From positions 1-15,782 of the forward strand of contig CAYVJA010000058.1 in assembly GCA_964451605.1 (NCBI GenBank): 15,782 bases of DNA. The letters are read 5' to 3'. A program made the translations under genes and the position numbers. The stretch comes from JAQVSH01 sp964451605 (GTDB lineage Bacteria > Bacteroidota > Bacteroidia > Bacteroidales > UBA4181). The notes under the pieces were generated by a model. The model did not search any database. It was not told where the DNA came from and saw only the letters and a program-made list of their open reading frames with translations. This document shows positions 1 through 6,208 of the stretch, in pieces (the stretch's first letter is position 1; every line of letters starts with the position of its first letter).

Positions 1-4
1 ACAC

Positions 5-41
5 AAAAAACCCCGTCCACCTTTCGGTTTACGGGGTTTTT
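5..41 (-). terminator. Intrinsic terminator of tRNA-Gln
   Basis: Read on the minus strand, CCCCGT (with flanking A residues) pairs with ACGGGG. An inner ACC/GGT helix is closed by a GAAA tetraloop, and a run of six T residues follows at 10-5. The hairpin begins one or two bases after the mature tRNA 3' end, so it would end the tRNA-Gln transcript and any read-through from the HAD and glnS genes. The A-run on the other flank means it could also act for transcripts arriving from the left on the plus strand. Confidence 0.85.
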
Positions 42-42
42 G

Positions 43-115
43 TTGTCCTGCCAGGTCTCGAACCTGGACTTTCCTGATCCAGAATCAGGCGTGTTGCCAA
101 TTACACCACAGGACA
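43..115 (-). tRNA. tRNA-Gln (anticodon CTG)
   Basis: All canonical parts can be read on the minus strand. The acceptor stem TGTCCTG pairs perfectly with CAGGACA. The D stem is GTGT/ACAC with GG in the loop. The anticodon stem CCTGA/TCAGG encloses the loop TTCTGGA, giving anticodon CTG for the codon CAG. The variable loop has five bases, and the T stem CCAGG/CCTGG encloses TTCGAGA. Length is 73 bases with discriminator A; CCA is not encoded. The U1-A72 first pair is typical of glutamine tRNAs. The gene sits 36 bp downstream of the HAD stop codon, two genes away from its cognate synthetase glnS, and has its own promoter at 137-167. Confidence 0.97.
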
Positions 116-136
116 GTGATTTTGTGAATGACGGGG

Positions 137-167
137 CAAAGATAAAGAAACTTACTTTTCGTGCAAG
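137..167 (-). promoter_or_regulatory. Promoter of tRNA-Gln
   Basis: On the minus strand a perfect Bacteroidota -7 box TATCTTTG (137-144) lies 19 bases downstream of CTTG (164-167), which matches the TTG core of the -33 element. Transcription would start near 130, about 15 bases before the mature tRNA 5' end. The -33 box lies inside the last codons of the HAD gene, so the tRNA can be expressed independently of the upstream genes. Confidence 0.75.
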
Positions 168-826
168 GGGCTGATCCCAAAAAAATCATCTAACTCGGCA
201 TAGGTGTGCATCACCCGGTTGGCGTACTTTTGTATATCGGGGTGAGGATGACGTTCAAAGGCAATGGTGTAATAGCCGTGCATCCGGGCCCCCTTGATGC
301 CCACCGGCGAATCTTCTACCACTACACTCTCGGCCACCGTGCGGCCGGTGAGGCCGGCCACTTTGCCATAATCTTTTTTGCCGGTTGCCGGGTTTTCGCA
401 ATATTCATACCCCAACACCTTGTCGAAAAGATGGAAAATGCCCACATGCCGGAGCAGGATGCCGGCTGTTTCGGTGCTGTTGGCGGTGGTATTGGCCAGA
501 TAATAGCCCCTCTCTTTTAAGGCCGTTACCGTCTCTTTTACACCGGGATAGGGAATACAGTAGGTGTCCAGATTGGCCATGTAGATCTGTTCGCGCCTGC
601 GCACTACCGAAAGCGCCTCTTCGGAAGAAAGCTCCGGAAAGTAGCGCTTCATCATGGCTCTGCCCGTTAACCCCTGCATCTGCGAAAGCGACACCCTGGC
701 CTTGAAATCGATTCCCTGCTCTGCCAGAATTCCGGCAAAAACGGTGTACCTCCCCTGTTCCGTATCGGCAATCACGCCGTCGAAATCGAACAAAACGGTG
801 GTACATGCAATCTGACTATCACCCAT
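152..826 (-). CDS. HAD-superfamily hydrolase (beta-phosphoglucomutase-like)
   Basis: This 224-residue protein has the full haloacid dehalogenase motif set. DFDGV is at residues 14-18 with nucleophile Asp14 and acid/base Asp16. A Thr/Ser-rich motif II lies near residues 112-118, the GKKDYGK lysine region at 149-155, and the acidic motif EDSPVGIKGA at 171-180. The region after motif I is a helical C1 cap, as in subfamily IA phosphatases and phosphomutases. It is cytosolic, with no signal peptide. The physiological substrate (a sugar phosphate or other small phosphomonoester) cannot be told from sequence. Its ATG follows the glnS stop codon by two bases and has no Shine-Dalgarno, so expression probably depends on glnS transcription and translational coupling. 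Confidence 0.9.
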   Translation of the reverse strand: MGDSQIACTTVLFDFDGVIADTEQGRYTVFAGILAEQGIDFKARVSLSQMQGLTGRAMMKRYFPELSSEEALSVVRRREQIYMANLDTYCIPYPGVKETVTALKERGYYLANTTANSTETAGILLRHVGIFHLFDKVLGYEYCENPATGKKDYGKVAGLTGRTVAESVVVEDSPVGIKGARMHGYYTIAFERHPHPDIQKYANRVMHTYAELDDFFGISPLHEK

Positions 827-828
827 TC

Positions 829-2529
829 TTACCGGGCTAACGGGGTCCAGGAATCTTTCAGCGTCACGGTCCGGTTGAAAATCAGTTTCGCTCCGGCAGC
901 GGAATCCTTGTCGACCGAAAAATAGCCCAGCCGTTCAAACTGATAGAAGGCCCCGGGGGCTGCCCCCTTAACCGAAGGTTCCACATAACAACTAACCACC
1001 TTCAGCGAGTCGGGATTGATATTCTCGCGGTAATCGTGCCCCTCCTCCACATCCGACGGATCCTCCTTCAAAAAGAGACGATCGTACAGACGAACTTCGG
1101 CAGGTATATTGTGGTTGCAGGCCACCCAATGCAGGGTGCCTTTTACCTTTTTGGCGGCATTGGCCATCCCCCGGCGGGTTTCGGAATCGTAGGTGCAATG
1201 AATCACCGAAATCTCGCCGTCGGCATCCTTCTCAACCGAGGTACAGGTTACCACATAGGCATACTTTAAACGAACCTCTCCGCCCGGCGAAAGCCGGAAA
1301 AACTTTTTGGGCGGATTCTCCATAAAATCCTCTCTCTCTATGTATAACTCCTTCGAGAACAAAACTGTACGGGTTCCCGATTCGGGATCCTCAGGGTTAA
1401 TTACCGCTTCGAGCTCTTCGGTCAGATTGTCGGGATAGTTGTCGATAACCAGTTTCACGGGGTTCAGCACCGCCATGGCGCGAGGCGCCCGCTTGTTAAG
1501 ATCCTCTCTGATACAATACTCCAGAAAAGAGTACTCAATCACATTCTCCCGCTTGGCCACGCCTACACGCTCGGCAAAATTGCGGATGGCCTCCGGAGTA
1601 TAACCGCGGCGGCGAAGCCCGCAGATGGTGGGCATACGCGGATCGTCCCAACCCGAAACATACCCCTCTTTTACCAACTCAAGCAACTTGCGCTTGCTCA
1701 TCAGGGTATAATCAATATTCAGGCGGGCAAACTCAATCTGTTGGGGAGCATGGATGCGAAGGGTCTGGATAAACCATTCGTAGAGCGGACGATGCACCTC
1801 AAACTCGAGCGTACAGATGGAGTGGGTAATTCCCTCAATCGAATCGCTTTGCCCGTGGGCAAAATCGTACATGGGGTAGATGCACCACTTGTCGCCCGTG
1901 CGATGGTGCGATGCATGGATAATACGGTATAAAATGGGATCGCGCATCAGCATATTGGGCGATGCCATATCGATTTTGGCACGGAGTACGCGCGAACCTT
2001 CGGCAAACTCGCCGGCACGCATCCGTCCGAAAAGATCGAGGTTCTCGGCTACCGAACGGTTCCGGAAAGGGCTCTCCGTACCCGGGCGGTTTACGGTACC
2101 GCGGGCAGCGGCCATCTCCTCCTGGGTAAGGTCGCACACATAGGCCTTCCCCTCTTCAATCATCTGCTCGGCCCACAAATACAACTGATCAAAATAGTCG
2201 GAGGCGTAATACTCCCCGTCCCAGGTAAACCCGAGCCATTTGATGTCTTCTTTGATAGAATCAACATACTCCACATCCTCTTTTACGGGATTGGTATCGT
2301 CGAACCGAAGATTACATTTCCCCTTGTATTTTGCCGCTATTCCAAAATTGAGACATATCGACTTGGCATGGCCAATGTGAAGATAGCCATTCGGTTCGGG
2401 TGGAAAACGGGTATGCACTCTGGATCCGTTTTTCCCGTTGCGGATGTCCTCCTCAATAATGGCGTGGATAAAGTTGAGAGAAGGCTTATTCTCCTCCTCA
2501 GATAAAGGTCTGTCGAGCTCTGCAGCCAT
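829..2529 (-). CDS. glnS: Glutamine--tRNA ligase
   Basis: This cytosolic class I aminoacyl-tRNA synthetase charges tRNA-Gln with glutamine using ATP. From the start chosen here it has 566 residues, a normal length for bacterial GlnRS. The HIGH motif is at residues 51-54, preceded by the typical PPEPNGYL, and the KMSKS-equivalent MSKR is at 277-280. The C-terminal beta-barrel anticodon-binding region follows. The open frame continues upstream to a methionine at 2628, but those 33 extra residues look unlike a GlnRS N-terminus and would start upstream of the apparent promoter -7 box (2572-2579). The ATG at 2529 is therefore preferred. There is no Shine-Dalgarno before it. A cognate tRNA-Gln lies downstream past the HAD gene. 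The presence of GlnRS suggests direct glutaminylation rather than sole reliance on the amidotransferase route. Confidence 0.96.
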   Translation of the reverse strand: MAAELDRPLSEEENKPSLNFIHAIIEEDIRNGKNGSRVHTRFPPEPNGYLHIGHAKSICLNFGIAAKYKGKCNLRFDDTNPVKEDVEYVDSIKEDIKWLGFTWDGEYYASDYFDQLYLWAEQMIEEGKAYVCDLTQEEMAAARGTVNRPGTESPFRNRSVAENLDLFGRMRAGEFAEGSRVLRAKIDMASPNMLMRDPILYRIIHASHHRTGDKWCIYPMYDFAHGQSDSIEGITHSICTLEFEVHRPLYEWFIQTLRIHAPQQIEFARLNIDYTLMSKRKLLELVKEGYVSGWDDPRMPTICGLRRRGYTPEAIRNFAERVGVAKRENVIEYSFLEYCIREDLNKRAPRAMAVLNPVKLVIDNYPDNLTEELEAVINPEDPESGTRTVLFSKELYIEREDFMENPPKKFFRLSPGGEVRLKYAYVVTCTSVEKDADGEISVIHCTYDSETRRGMANAAKKVKGTLHWVACNHNIPAEVRLYDRLFLKEDPSDVEEGHDYRENINPDSLKVVSCYVEPSVKGAAPGAFYQFERLGYFSVDKDSAAGAKLIFNRTVTLKDSWTPLAR

Positions 2530-2568
2530 AGCCGGATAGAAATATAGATGGTTACTTATTCTAGTAAA

Positions 2569-2599
2569 CTGCAAATGTAAGGATTTTCGTCTACCTTTG
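2569..2599 (+). promoter_or_regulatory. Promoter of folB
   Basis: A perfect -7 box TACCTTTG lies at 2592-2599. The -33 position 19 bases upstream (2569-2572, CTGC) is a poor match, so the call rests on the -7 box and its position about 48 bases before the folB ATG. It occupies nearly the same DNA as the divergent glnS promoter. Confidence 0.5.
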
Positions 2600-2602
2600 A
2601 AC
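2572..2602 (-). promoter_or_regulatory. Promoter of glnS operon
   Basis: On the minus strand a perfect -7 box TACATTTG lies at 2572-2579. The -33 position, 19 bases upstream, reads GTTC (2599-2602), a weak match to TTTG. The expected start near 2565 gives a leader of roughly 36 bases before the ATG at 2529. The element interlocks with the folB promoter on the other strand. Confidence 0.6.
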
Positions 2603-2647
2603 GCAATAGCCGCCCAAACCTTGTACACCTAAACCGAATACCCTTTT

Positions 2648-3028
2648 ATGGAACAGATCGAACTCGAAGAGATGGTCTTTTTCGCCAGGCACGGATGCTA
2701 TCGGGAAGAGCGCCTTACGGGCAACAAATTTTCGGTCGATTTGCGGCTCGAAACCCGCCTGATGCCCGCGCTCATTTCGGATAACATAGAGAGAGCCCTT
2801 AATTACGTGGAGGCCTACGAAATTGTGAAAAAGGAGATGGAGATTCCCTCCAATCTGCTCGAACACGTTGCCGGAAGAATTCTGCGAAGCCTCTTTCTCC
2901 AATTTCTGCAACTGGAAAAGGCAACTGTGAAAGTCTCTAAATGGAACCCTCCCGTGGGTGGCGAAACCCGAAGAGTGAGCGTAACCATTAGCCAAACACG
3001 ATCAGATCGGCAATCAGAAATGCGCTGA
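2648..3028 (+). CDS. folB: Dihydroneopterin aldolase
   Basis: This enzyme converts 7,8-dihydroneopterin to 6-hydroxymethyl-7,8-dihydropterin and glycolaldehyde in folate biosynthesis, in the cytosol. The 126-residue length and layout fit the family. The N-terminal strand MEQIELEEMVFFARHGCY is followed by the active-site acidic pair Glu20-Glu21. NYVEAYEIV lies near residues 52-60, LEHVA at 71-75, and the conserved lysine strand VKVSKWNPPVGG at 94-105, where Lys98 is the probable catalytic lysine. The ATG at 2648 gives the typical family N-terminus. The last 41 bases overlap the 3' end of the oppositely directed UbiA-family gene, and no terminator hairpin separates the two. The Arg/Ser-rich tail after residue 117 is encoded in the overlap and is probably not functionally constrained. 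Confidence 0.93.
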   Translation: MEQIELEEMVFFARHGCYREERLTGNKFSVDLRLETRLMPALISDNIERALNYVEAYEIVKKEMEIPSNLLEHVAGRILRSLFLQFLQLEKATVKVSKWNPPVGGETRRVSVTISQTRSDRQSEMR

Positions 3029-3842
3029 AAACGGCAGCAGCCACGCTGTTCCCGTTAAAAAAGGCCTCTCCCGCCCTTTCACAGTTTTCGGCCGACACAA
3101 TCCGATGCTGCCAAAACAGCAACACGGCAAATAGCGCATAACCTATCCAATAGAACAGGCCGAAATTGCCATACCACCCCAAAAACGCCAACACCAGGGC
3201 AGAAAATAGGTGTACACCCGACGAAATGCGCAAGGCCTCTTTGGGGCCCAGTGCCGAAGGAAGAGAAAAGAGCTTTTGGTTCCGGTCGAACGCCTGATCC
3301 TGCAGCGCGTAGATGATATCGAACCCACCCGTCCAGAAGAGAACCGCCGTGGAAAGAAGGAGCGGCAGCGGATGAAACCGTCCGGTTACCGCCAGCCAGG
3401 CACCCATGGGAGCAATCGAAAGGCCCAACCCCAGCACAAAGTGGCATAAAGAGGTGAATCGTTTGGTGTAACTATAGCCCAGTACTACCAATAGTGCAAC
3501 CGGCGATAAAAAGAGACAGAGCGGGTTAAGCATCCCTGCAGAAACCACAAAGAGCAGACAGTTCACCCCTACAAACCATAAGGCCGAACGGGGCGAGATG
3601 GCGCCTGCAGGGATATGTCGGCCGACGGTCCGGCTGTTTTTCGCATCAATAAAGCGGTCGGCATATTGGTTAAAACCCATGGCAGCACTGCGTGCAAAGA
3701 CCATACAGAGCACTATCCAAAGCAGTTGAACGCCCGAAAAAGACTCCCCGCCCCTGACAAGCGCCATAGTAAAGGAGGCCAGCGCAAAAGGCATCGCAAA
3801 AAGCGTGTGCTCAAACTTTACAAACGAAAAATATCTCCACAT
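2988..3842 (-). CDS. UbiA-family polyprenyltransferase
   Basis: This 284-residue, strongly hydrophobic inner-membrane protein has some eight or nine predicted helices. Both Asp-rich prenyl-diphosphate motifs of the UbiA superfamily are present: Asn58, Asp62 and Asp66 in NQYADRFIDA, and Asp182 and Asp186 in LQDQAFDRN, followed by LFSLP. The conserved YSYTKRFT loop is at 123-130. Family members transfer a polyprenyl chain to an aromatic acceptor. The motif style is that of the putative 4-hydroxybenzoate polyprenyltransferases, a group that includes MqnP-like enzymes of the futalosine menaquinone route. The acceptor cannot be decided here, and no menaquinone gene is adjacent. Its own strong promoter lies at 3863-3893. 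The 3' end overlaps folB on the opposite strand. Confidence 0.88.
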   Translation of the reverse strand: MWRYFSFVKFEHTLFAMPFALASFTMALVRGGESFSGVQLLWIVLCMVFARSAAMGFNQYADRFIDAKNSRTVGRHIPAGAISPRSALWFVGVNCLLFVVSAGMLNPLCLFLSPVALLVVLGYSYTKRFTSLCHFVLGLGLSIAPMGAWLAVTGRFHPLPLLLSTAVLFWTGGFDIIYALQDQAFDRNQKLFSLPSALGPKEALRISSGVHLFSALVLAFLGWYGNFGLFYWIGYALFAVLLFWQHRIVSAENCERAGEAFFNGNSVAAAVFSAFLIADLIVFG

Positions 3843-3862
3843 ACCACAATGGGTTTAGGCAA

Positions 3863-3893
3863 CAAAGATACACTGCCCTTCATGAACCGCAAA
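3863..3893 (-). promoter_or_regulatory. Promoter of the UbiA-family gene
   Basis: On the minus strand, TTTG (3890-3893) and TATCTTTG (3863-3870) are separated by exactly 19 bases, a perfect match to the Bacteroidota -33/-7 consensus. The expected start near 3856 leaves a leader of about 14 bases before the ATG at 3842. The -33 box sits inside the left copy of the tandem repeat upstream of hsp20. Confidence 0.85.
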
Positions 3894-3942
3894 ATGCCAT
3901 ATTGTCATTCATGAAACTGCAAAAATGCGCCATGTTGTCATT
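3879..3942. repeat. Imperfect tandem repeat upstream of hsp20
   Basis: Two units (3879-3909 and 3908-3942) follow the same order: TTCATGAA, GCAAAA(A)TG, then a 14-base core. The cores, GCCATATTGTCATT (3896-3909) and GCCATGTTGTCATT (3929-3942), differ at one base and start 33 bases apart, about three helical turns. Within each core, CA-N3-TGNCA gives partial dyad symmetry. The position between the divergent UbiA-family and hsp20 genes suggests paired binding sites for a regulator. No known operator is assigned. Confidence 0.6.
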
Positions 3943-3983
3943 ATTTCCGGTTCGGCATGGAGATTGCAAAAAACTATACAGAA

Positions 3984-3998
3984 CGGGCAATAAGCCCG
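3984..3998 (+). promoter_or_regulatory. Small leader hairpin of hsp20
   Basis: CGGGC pairs perfectly with GCCCG around a five-base loop AATAA. It lies about 43 bases before the hsp20 ATG in an otherwise A-rich, unpaired leader. It could be a 5' stabilising hairpin or part of a thermosensor. It has no T-run, so it is not a terminator. The function is inference. Confidence 0.35.
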
Positions 3999-4026
3999 AT
4001 AAACCGAAAAAACAAACCAAAATTAT

Positions 4027-4033
4027 AGGAGGA
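4027..4033 (+). promoter_or_regulatory. Strong Shine-Dalgarno of hsp20
   Basis: AGGAGGA lies seven bases before the ATG at 4041. It fixes the start and is the only full Shine-Dalgarno in the window; most other genes here have none, as is usual in this phylum. Confidence 0.85.
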
Positions 4034-4040
4034 CAAAACT

Positions 4041-4472
4041 ATGTTACCCGTATTCAGAACCGCAAACCGTTACTATCCCGTATTCACCAGCCCTGTGCTG
4101 AACGATGAGTGGATCAGCCGATTCTTCGGCGACGAAGAGCGCACCTCTGCGCCTTCCGTGAATGTTAAAGAGAGCGAAAAGGGATTCGAACTGGCAGTTG
4201 CCGCCCCCGGGCTCGAAAAGAAAGATTTCCGGATTTCGGTCGACAAGAATCAGCTCACCATCTCGGCGCAAAAGGAGAAGAACTCCGAAGAGAAAAACGA
4301 CCGTTTCCTGCGCAAAGAGTTCTCGTACGAAAGCTTCACCCGCTCGTTTACGCTGCCGGAAAGCATCGATGCCGAAAACATCACAGCCGTATATGAAAAC
4401 GGTGTGCTCAACGTAACGCTGCCCAAACGAGCCGACACTGCTCCGCGTACCAAAGAGATTGCCATTGCCTGA
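4041..4472 (+). CDS. Small heat shock protein, Hsp20/alpha-crystallin family
   Basis: This ATP-independent cytosolic holdase chaperone binds unfolding proteins under stress. Its 143 residues are a normal length. The N-terminal arm covers about 1-37, and the alpha-crystallin domain about 38-130, with the hallmark strand FTLPESIDAENITAVYENGV (103-122) and ending NVTLPK. The C-terminal tail carries the I-x-I oligomerisation motif (Ile140-Ala-Ile142). The start at 4041 is fixed by a perfect Shine-Dalgarno. The upstream 198-base region lacks a plus-strand TAnnTTTG box and instead holds a tandem repeat and a hairpin, which suggests special, probably stress-dependent, control. A strong hairpin terminator follows at 4526-4569. 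It appears to be monocistronic. Confidence 0.94.
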   Translation: MLPVFRTANRYYPVFTSPVLNDEWISRFFGDEERTSAPSVNVKESEKGFELAVAAPGLEKKDFRISVDKNQLTISAQKEKNSEEKNDRFLRKEFSYESFTRSFTLPESIDAENITAVYENGVLNVTLPKRADTAPRTKEIAIA

Positions 4473-4525
4473 TAACCGTAAGGGCCTTCGGGTGCGCTTA
4501 TCCGCCCGAAAATGACCGGATTGAG

Positions 4526-4569
4526 AACAAAGAGGTGCTCCCCCGCTACCGGAGGAGCACCTCTTTGTT
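4526..4569. terminator. Bidirectional terminator between hsp20 and ispD
   Basis: A perfect 16-bp stem (4526-4541 with 4554-4569) surrounds a 12-base loop. Both flanks are A/T-rich next to the stem base, with CTTTGTTTATT on the plus side. It lies between two convergent genes, 54 bases after the hsp20 stop and 32 bases past the ispD stop, and can serve both. Confidence 0.8.
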
Positions 4570-4600
4570 TATTCAACTCTCACAAAAAACAGGCAGTCAC

Positions 4601-5284
4601 CTATTGATACTGATCGATTCCTGCCAGCATCAACTCGGCAAGCATAAAATCGAGAGGCTGGGTAAGTTTGATATTTTCCCGGTTACCGGGCGCAAGGGAA
4701 ATCTTTTCGCCCAAACGCTCAACCACCGAAGCATCGTCGGTAAACAACAAATCGTAAGGCTGCTCATAGGCTCTCTTCAGGGTAGAGAGACGAAACACCT
4801 GCGGGGTTTGCACCGCCACCAGCGATGAGCGGTTCTCGGCAAAGTTATCGTCGCCCGAAAGGCGCCGGACCGACTCCACAACGGGCACAACAGGAACTGC
4901 ACTGCCGTACTGCTCAGCCATCTCGAAACAGGCACGGACGGTTTCTATGCTCACTAAAGGCCTGACTCCGTCGTGAACCGCCACCAGCCCCTCTCCCTTT
5001 AACAGGGCAAGCCCGTTGCGAACCGAAGAGAAACGATTCTCTCCTCCGGCAACCACCCTGTGGGGCAAAACAAAGCCAAATTCTTTGCAAAGCGACTCCC
5101 AATAGGCAATATGATCTTCGGGAAGAACCAGAATCTGCTTCATCGACCGATCGTACACAGCAAACAGTTCGAGCGTATGCATTAATACCGGTTTCCCGGC
5201 CAACAGCATAAACTGCTTGGGGATGGATCCACCCATCCTTGTTCCGGAACCTCCGGCCACCACAATCAGATAATGCGATTTCAT
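4601..5284 (-). CDS. ispD: 2-C-methyl-D-erythritol 4-phosphate cytidylyltransferase
   Basis: This enzyme transfers CMP from CTP to 2-C-methyl-D-erythritol 4-phosphate in the non-mevalonate isoprenoid pathway. The 227 residues carry the family motifs in order: GGSGTRMG at 11-18 with Arg15, PKQF at 22-25 with catalytic Lys23, VHDGVRPLV at 103-111 with the metal-binding Asp105, QTPQVFR at 159-165, TDDASVVE at 182-189, and GNRENIKLTQPLD at 200-212 with Lys206. The usual Asp-Thr step near residue 138 reads ESVRR. It is cytosolic. The ATG lies one base after the stop codon of the upstream SAM hydrolase-like gene, so translation is probably coupled. A related nucleotidyltransferase such as a CDP-ribitol synthase is possible but less likely, because no teichoic-acid-type partner is adjacent. 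Confidence 0.92.
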   Translation of the reverse strand: MKSHYLIVVAGGSGTRMGGSIPKQFMLLAGKPVLMHTLELFAVYDRSMKQILVLPEDHIAYWESLCKEFGFVLPHRVVAGGENRFSSVRNGLALLKGEGLVAVHDGVRPLVSIETVRACFEMAEQYGSAVPVVPVVESVRRLSGDDNFAENRSSLVAVQTPQVFRLSTLKRAYEQPYDLLFTDDASVVERLGEKISLAPGNRENIKLTQPLDFMLAELMLAGIDQYQ

Positions 5285-5285
5285 T

Positions 5286-6101
5286 TTAAAAAACGGTAAA
5301 AAGGGTACCCGATGCAGGATCGGGAGGATCCGAAAATTTAATCCGAATGTGCGAATCGAGATGAAGGCTCAGCAATTCGGCTATGTTTCCGTGATTAACA
5401 GCCACCTCGAGCATATTCGACGCATTAAAGAGCGCAACCAGATTACCGCTCTCTACCTCCGAATAGCGCCGGCTGATTTCGGAAATCCGGTAATGATTAC
5501 TCTGCACAAAGATCACAAAATCGCGGTTACGCCCCACCTGCTCAAACAATGAACGGGTTATATTGGTAACGGCATTACCAAAGGAATCGATATAGACAAC
5601 CACACCCGTAATCACAGAAAGATCGTAGGTGGGGAGAAGCGGACGGGTACGCCGGCTCATATCCCAGGGGGCTCCCAAAACTTCCAGCGGTTTCCCGCGC
5701 ATAATGTGCACCGCAGCAGGAACCAGCACCGAAAGCGCAGGGAAAGATGGCATCTCTACCGCATCGAACGCAGAGATCCGGAATGCCGCCTCAGGCTGCT
5801 CGTCGCAGAGCAGATCGAAAATCGCGTTTCCGGTTCCCAGAAAATAGTGCCCCTGATACAATACCACCAGATGGGGTGAACGATCATTGATGTCGTTACC
5901 CACGCCAATCAGATGAATACTGCCTAAGGGAAAAAAAGAGAATGCATTACGAACGCAATACGCAGCCTGCGCCAGATTGAAGGCAGGAATTCGATGCGAG
6001 AGATCCACAAGAACCGTATCGGGCTGATATCGCATGATAACCCCCTTTACCATCCCTGCAAAATAATCGTCGCCCCAGTCGGTTGTAAGCGTAATGACCA
6101 T
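5286..6101 (-). CDS. SAM hydroxide adenosyltransferase (SAM hydrolase) family protein
   Basis: This 271-residue protein belongs to the SAM-dependent halogenase/hydrolase family (formerly DUF62). Most members split S-adenosylmethionine into adenosine and methionine using water. The N-terminal TLTTDWGDDYFAGMVKGVI (residues 4-22) and VDLSH (32-36) are diagnostic. The C-terminal domain has VVYIDSFGNAVTNI and the NASNMLEVAVNHGN stretch. The usual APDNG(L/I) segment reads GTGNAIF at 89-95, so an acidic residue normally found there is absent. The frame can be extended to a TTG at 6119, but the ATG at 6101 gives the family N-terminus and has GGAG just upstream. It is probably the first gene of a two-gene unit with ispD. 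Its physiological role in bacteria is poorly understood. Confidence 0.85.
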   Translation of the reverse strand: MVITLTTDWGDDYFAGMVKGVIMRYQPDTVLVDLSHRIPAFNLAQAAYCVRNAFSFFPLGSIHLIGVGNDINDRSPHLVVLYQGHYFLGTGNAIFDLLCDEQPEAAFRISAFDAVEMPSFPALSVLVPAAVHIMRGKPLEVLGAPWDMSRRTRPLLPTYDLSVITGVVVYIDSFGNAVTNITRSLFEQVGRNRDFVIFVQSNHYRISEISRRYSEVESGNLVALFNASNMLEVAVNHGNIAELLSLHLDSHIRIKFSDPPDPASGTLFTVF

Positions 6102-6132
6102 ATCTCCGGACAGCTGCAATCACAAAGAATCC

Positions 6133-6165
6133 ACCCGAAATCTTTCCCGATTCAATTTTTCGGGT
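6133..6165. repeat. Inverted repeat in the divergent phoH control region
   Basis: ACCCGAAA (6133-6140) and TTTCGGGT (6158-6165) form a perfect 8-bp inverted repeat with a 17-base spacer, which itself contains a further CCCGA half-site. The right arm abuts the phoH -7 box and the spacer covers its -33 position, so the geometry fits an operator between the divergent SAM hydrolase and phoH genes. A short cruciform or a chance repeat are alternatives. Confidence 0.45.
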
Positions 6166-6173
6166 TACTTTTG
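6143..6173 (+). promoter_or_regulatory. Promoter of the phoH-purC operon
   Basis: A perfect -7 box TACTTTTG (6166-6173) lies 19 bases after TTTC (6143-6146), a three-of-four match to the -33 TTTG. The expected start near 6180 gives a leader of about 29 bases before the phoH ATG at 6209. Confidence 0.7.
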
Positions 6174-6208
6174 CTGAGTCCAAAAATAGAGATTATTACG
6201 CAGATTCT

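Noticed and set aside
2530..2628. N-terminal extension of glnS to a methionine at 2628
   Set aside because: The extra 33 residues do not look like a GlnRS N-terminus, and this start would lie upstream of the -7 box at 2572-2579. The ATG at 2529 fits the family.
2591..2995. Minus-strand 134-codon frame opposite folB
   Set aside because: It is antisense to the whole of folB, which is well supported by motifs, and has no domain of its own.
3935..3980. E. coli-like promoter (TTGTCA and TATACA) for hsp20
   Set aside because: The elements are 34 bases apart, far from a usable spacing, and this phylum does not use that consensus for housekeeping transcription.
6102..6119. TTG start of the SAM hydrolase-family gene at 6119
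   Set aside because: The ATG at 6101 gives the normal N-terminus (MVITLTTDWG) and has GGAG nearby; the six extra residues have no family support.
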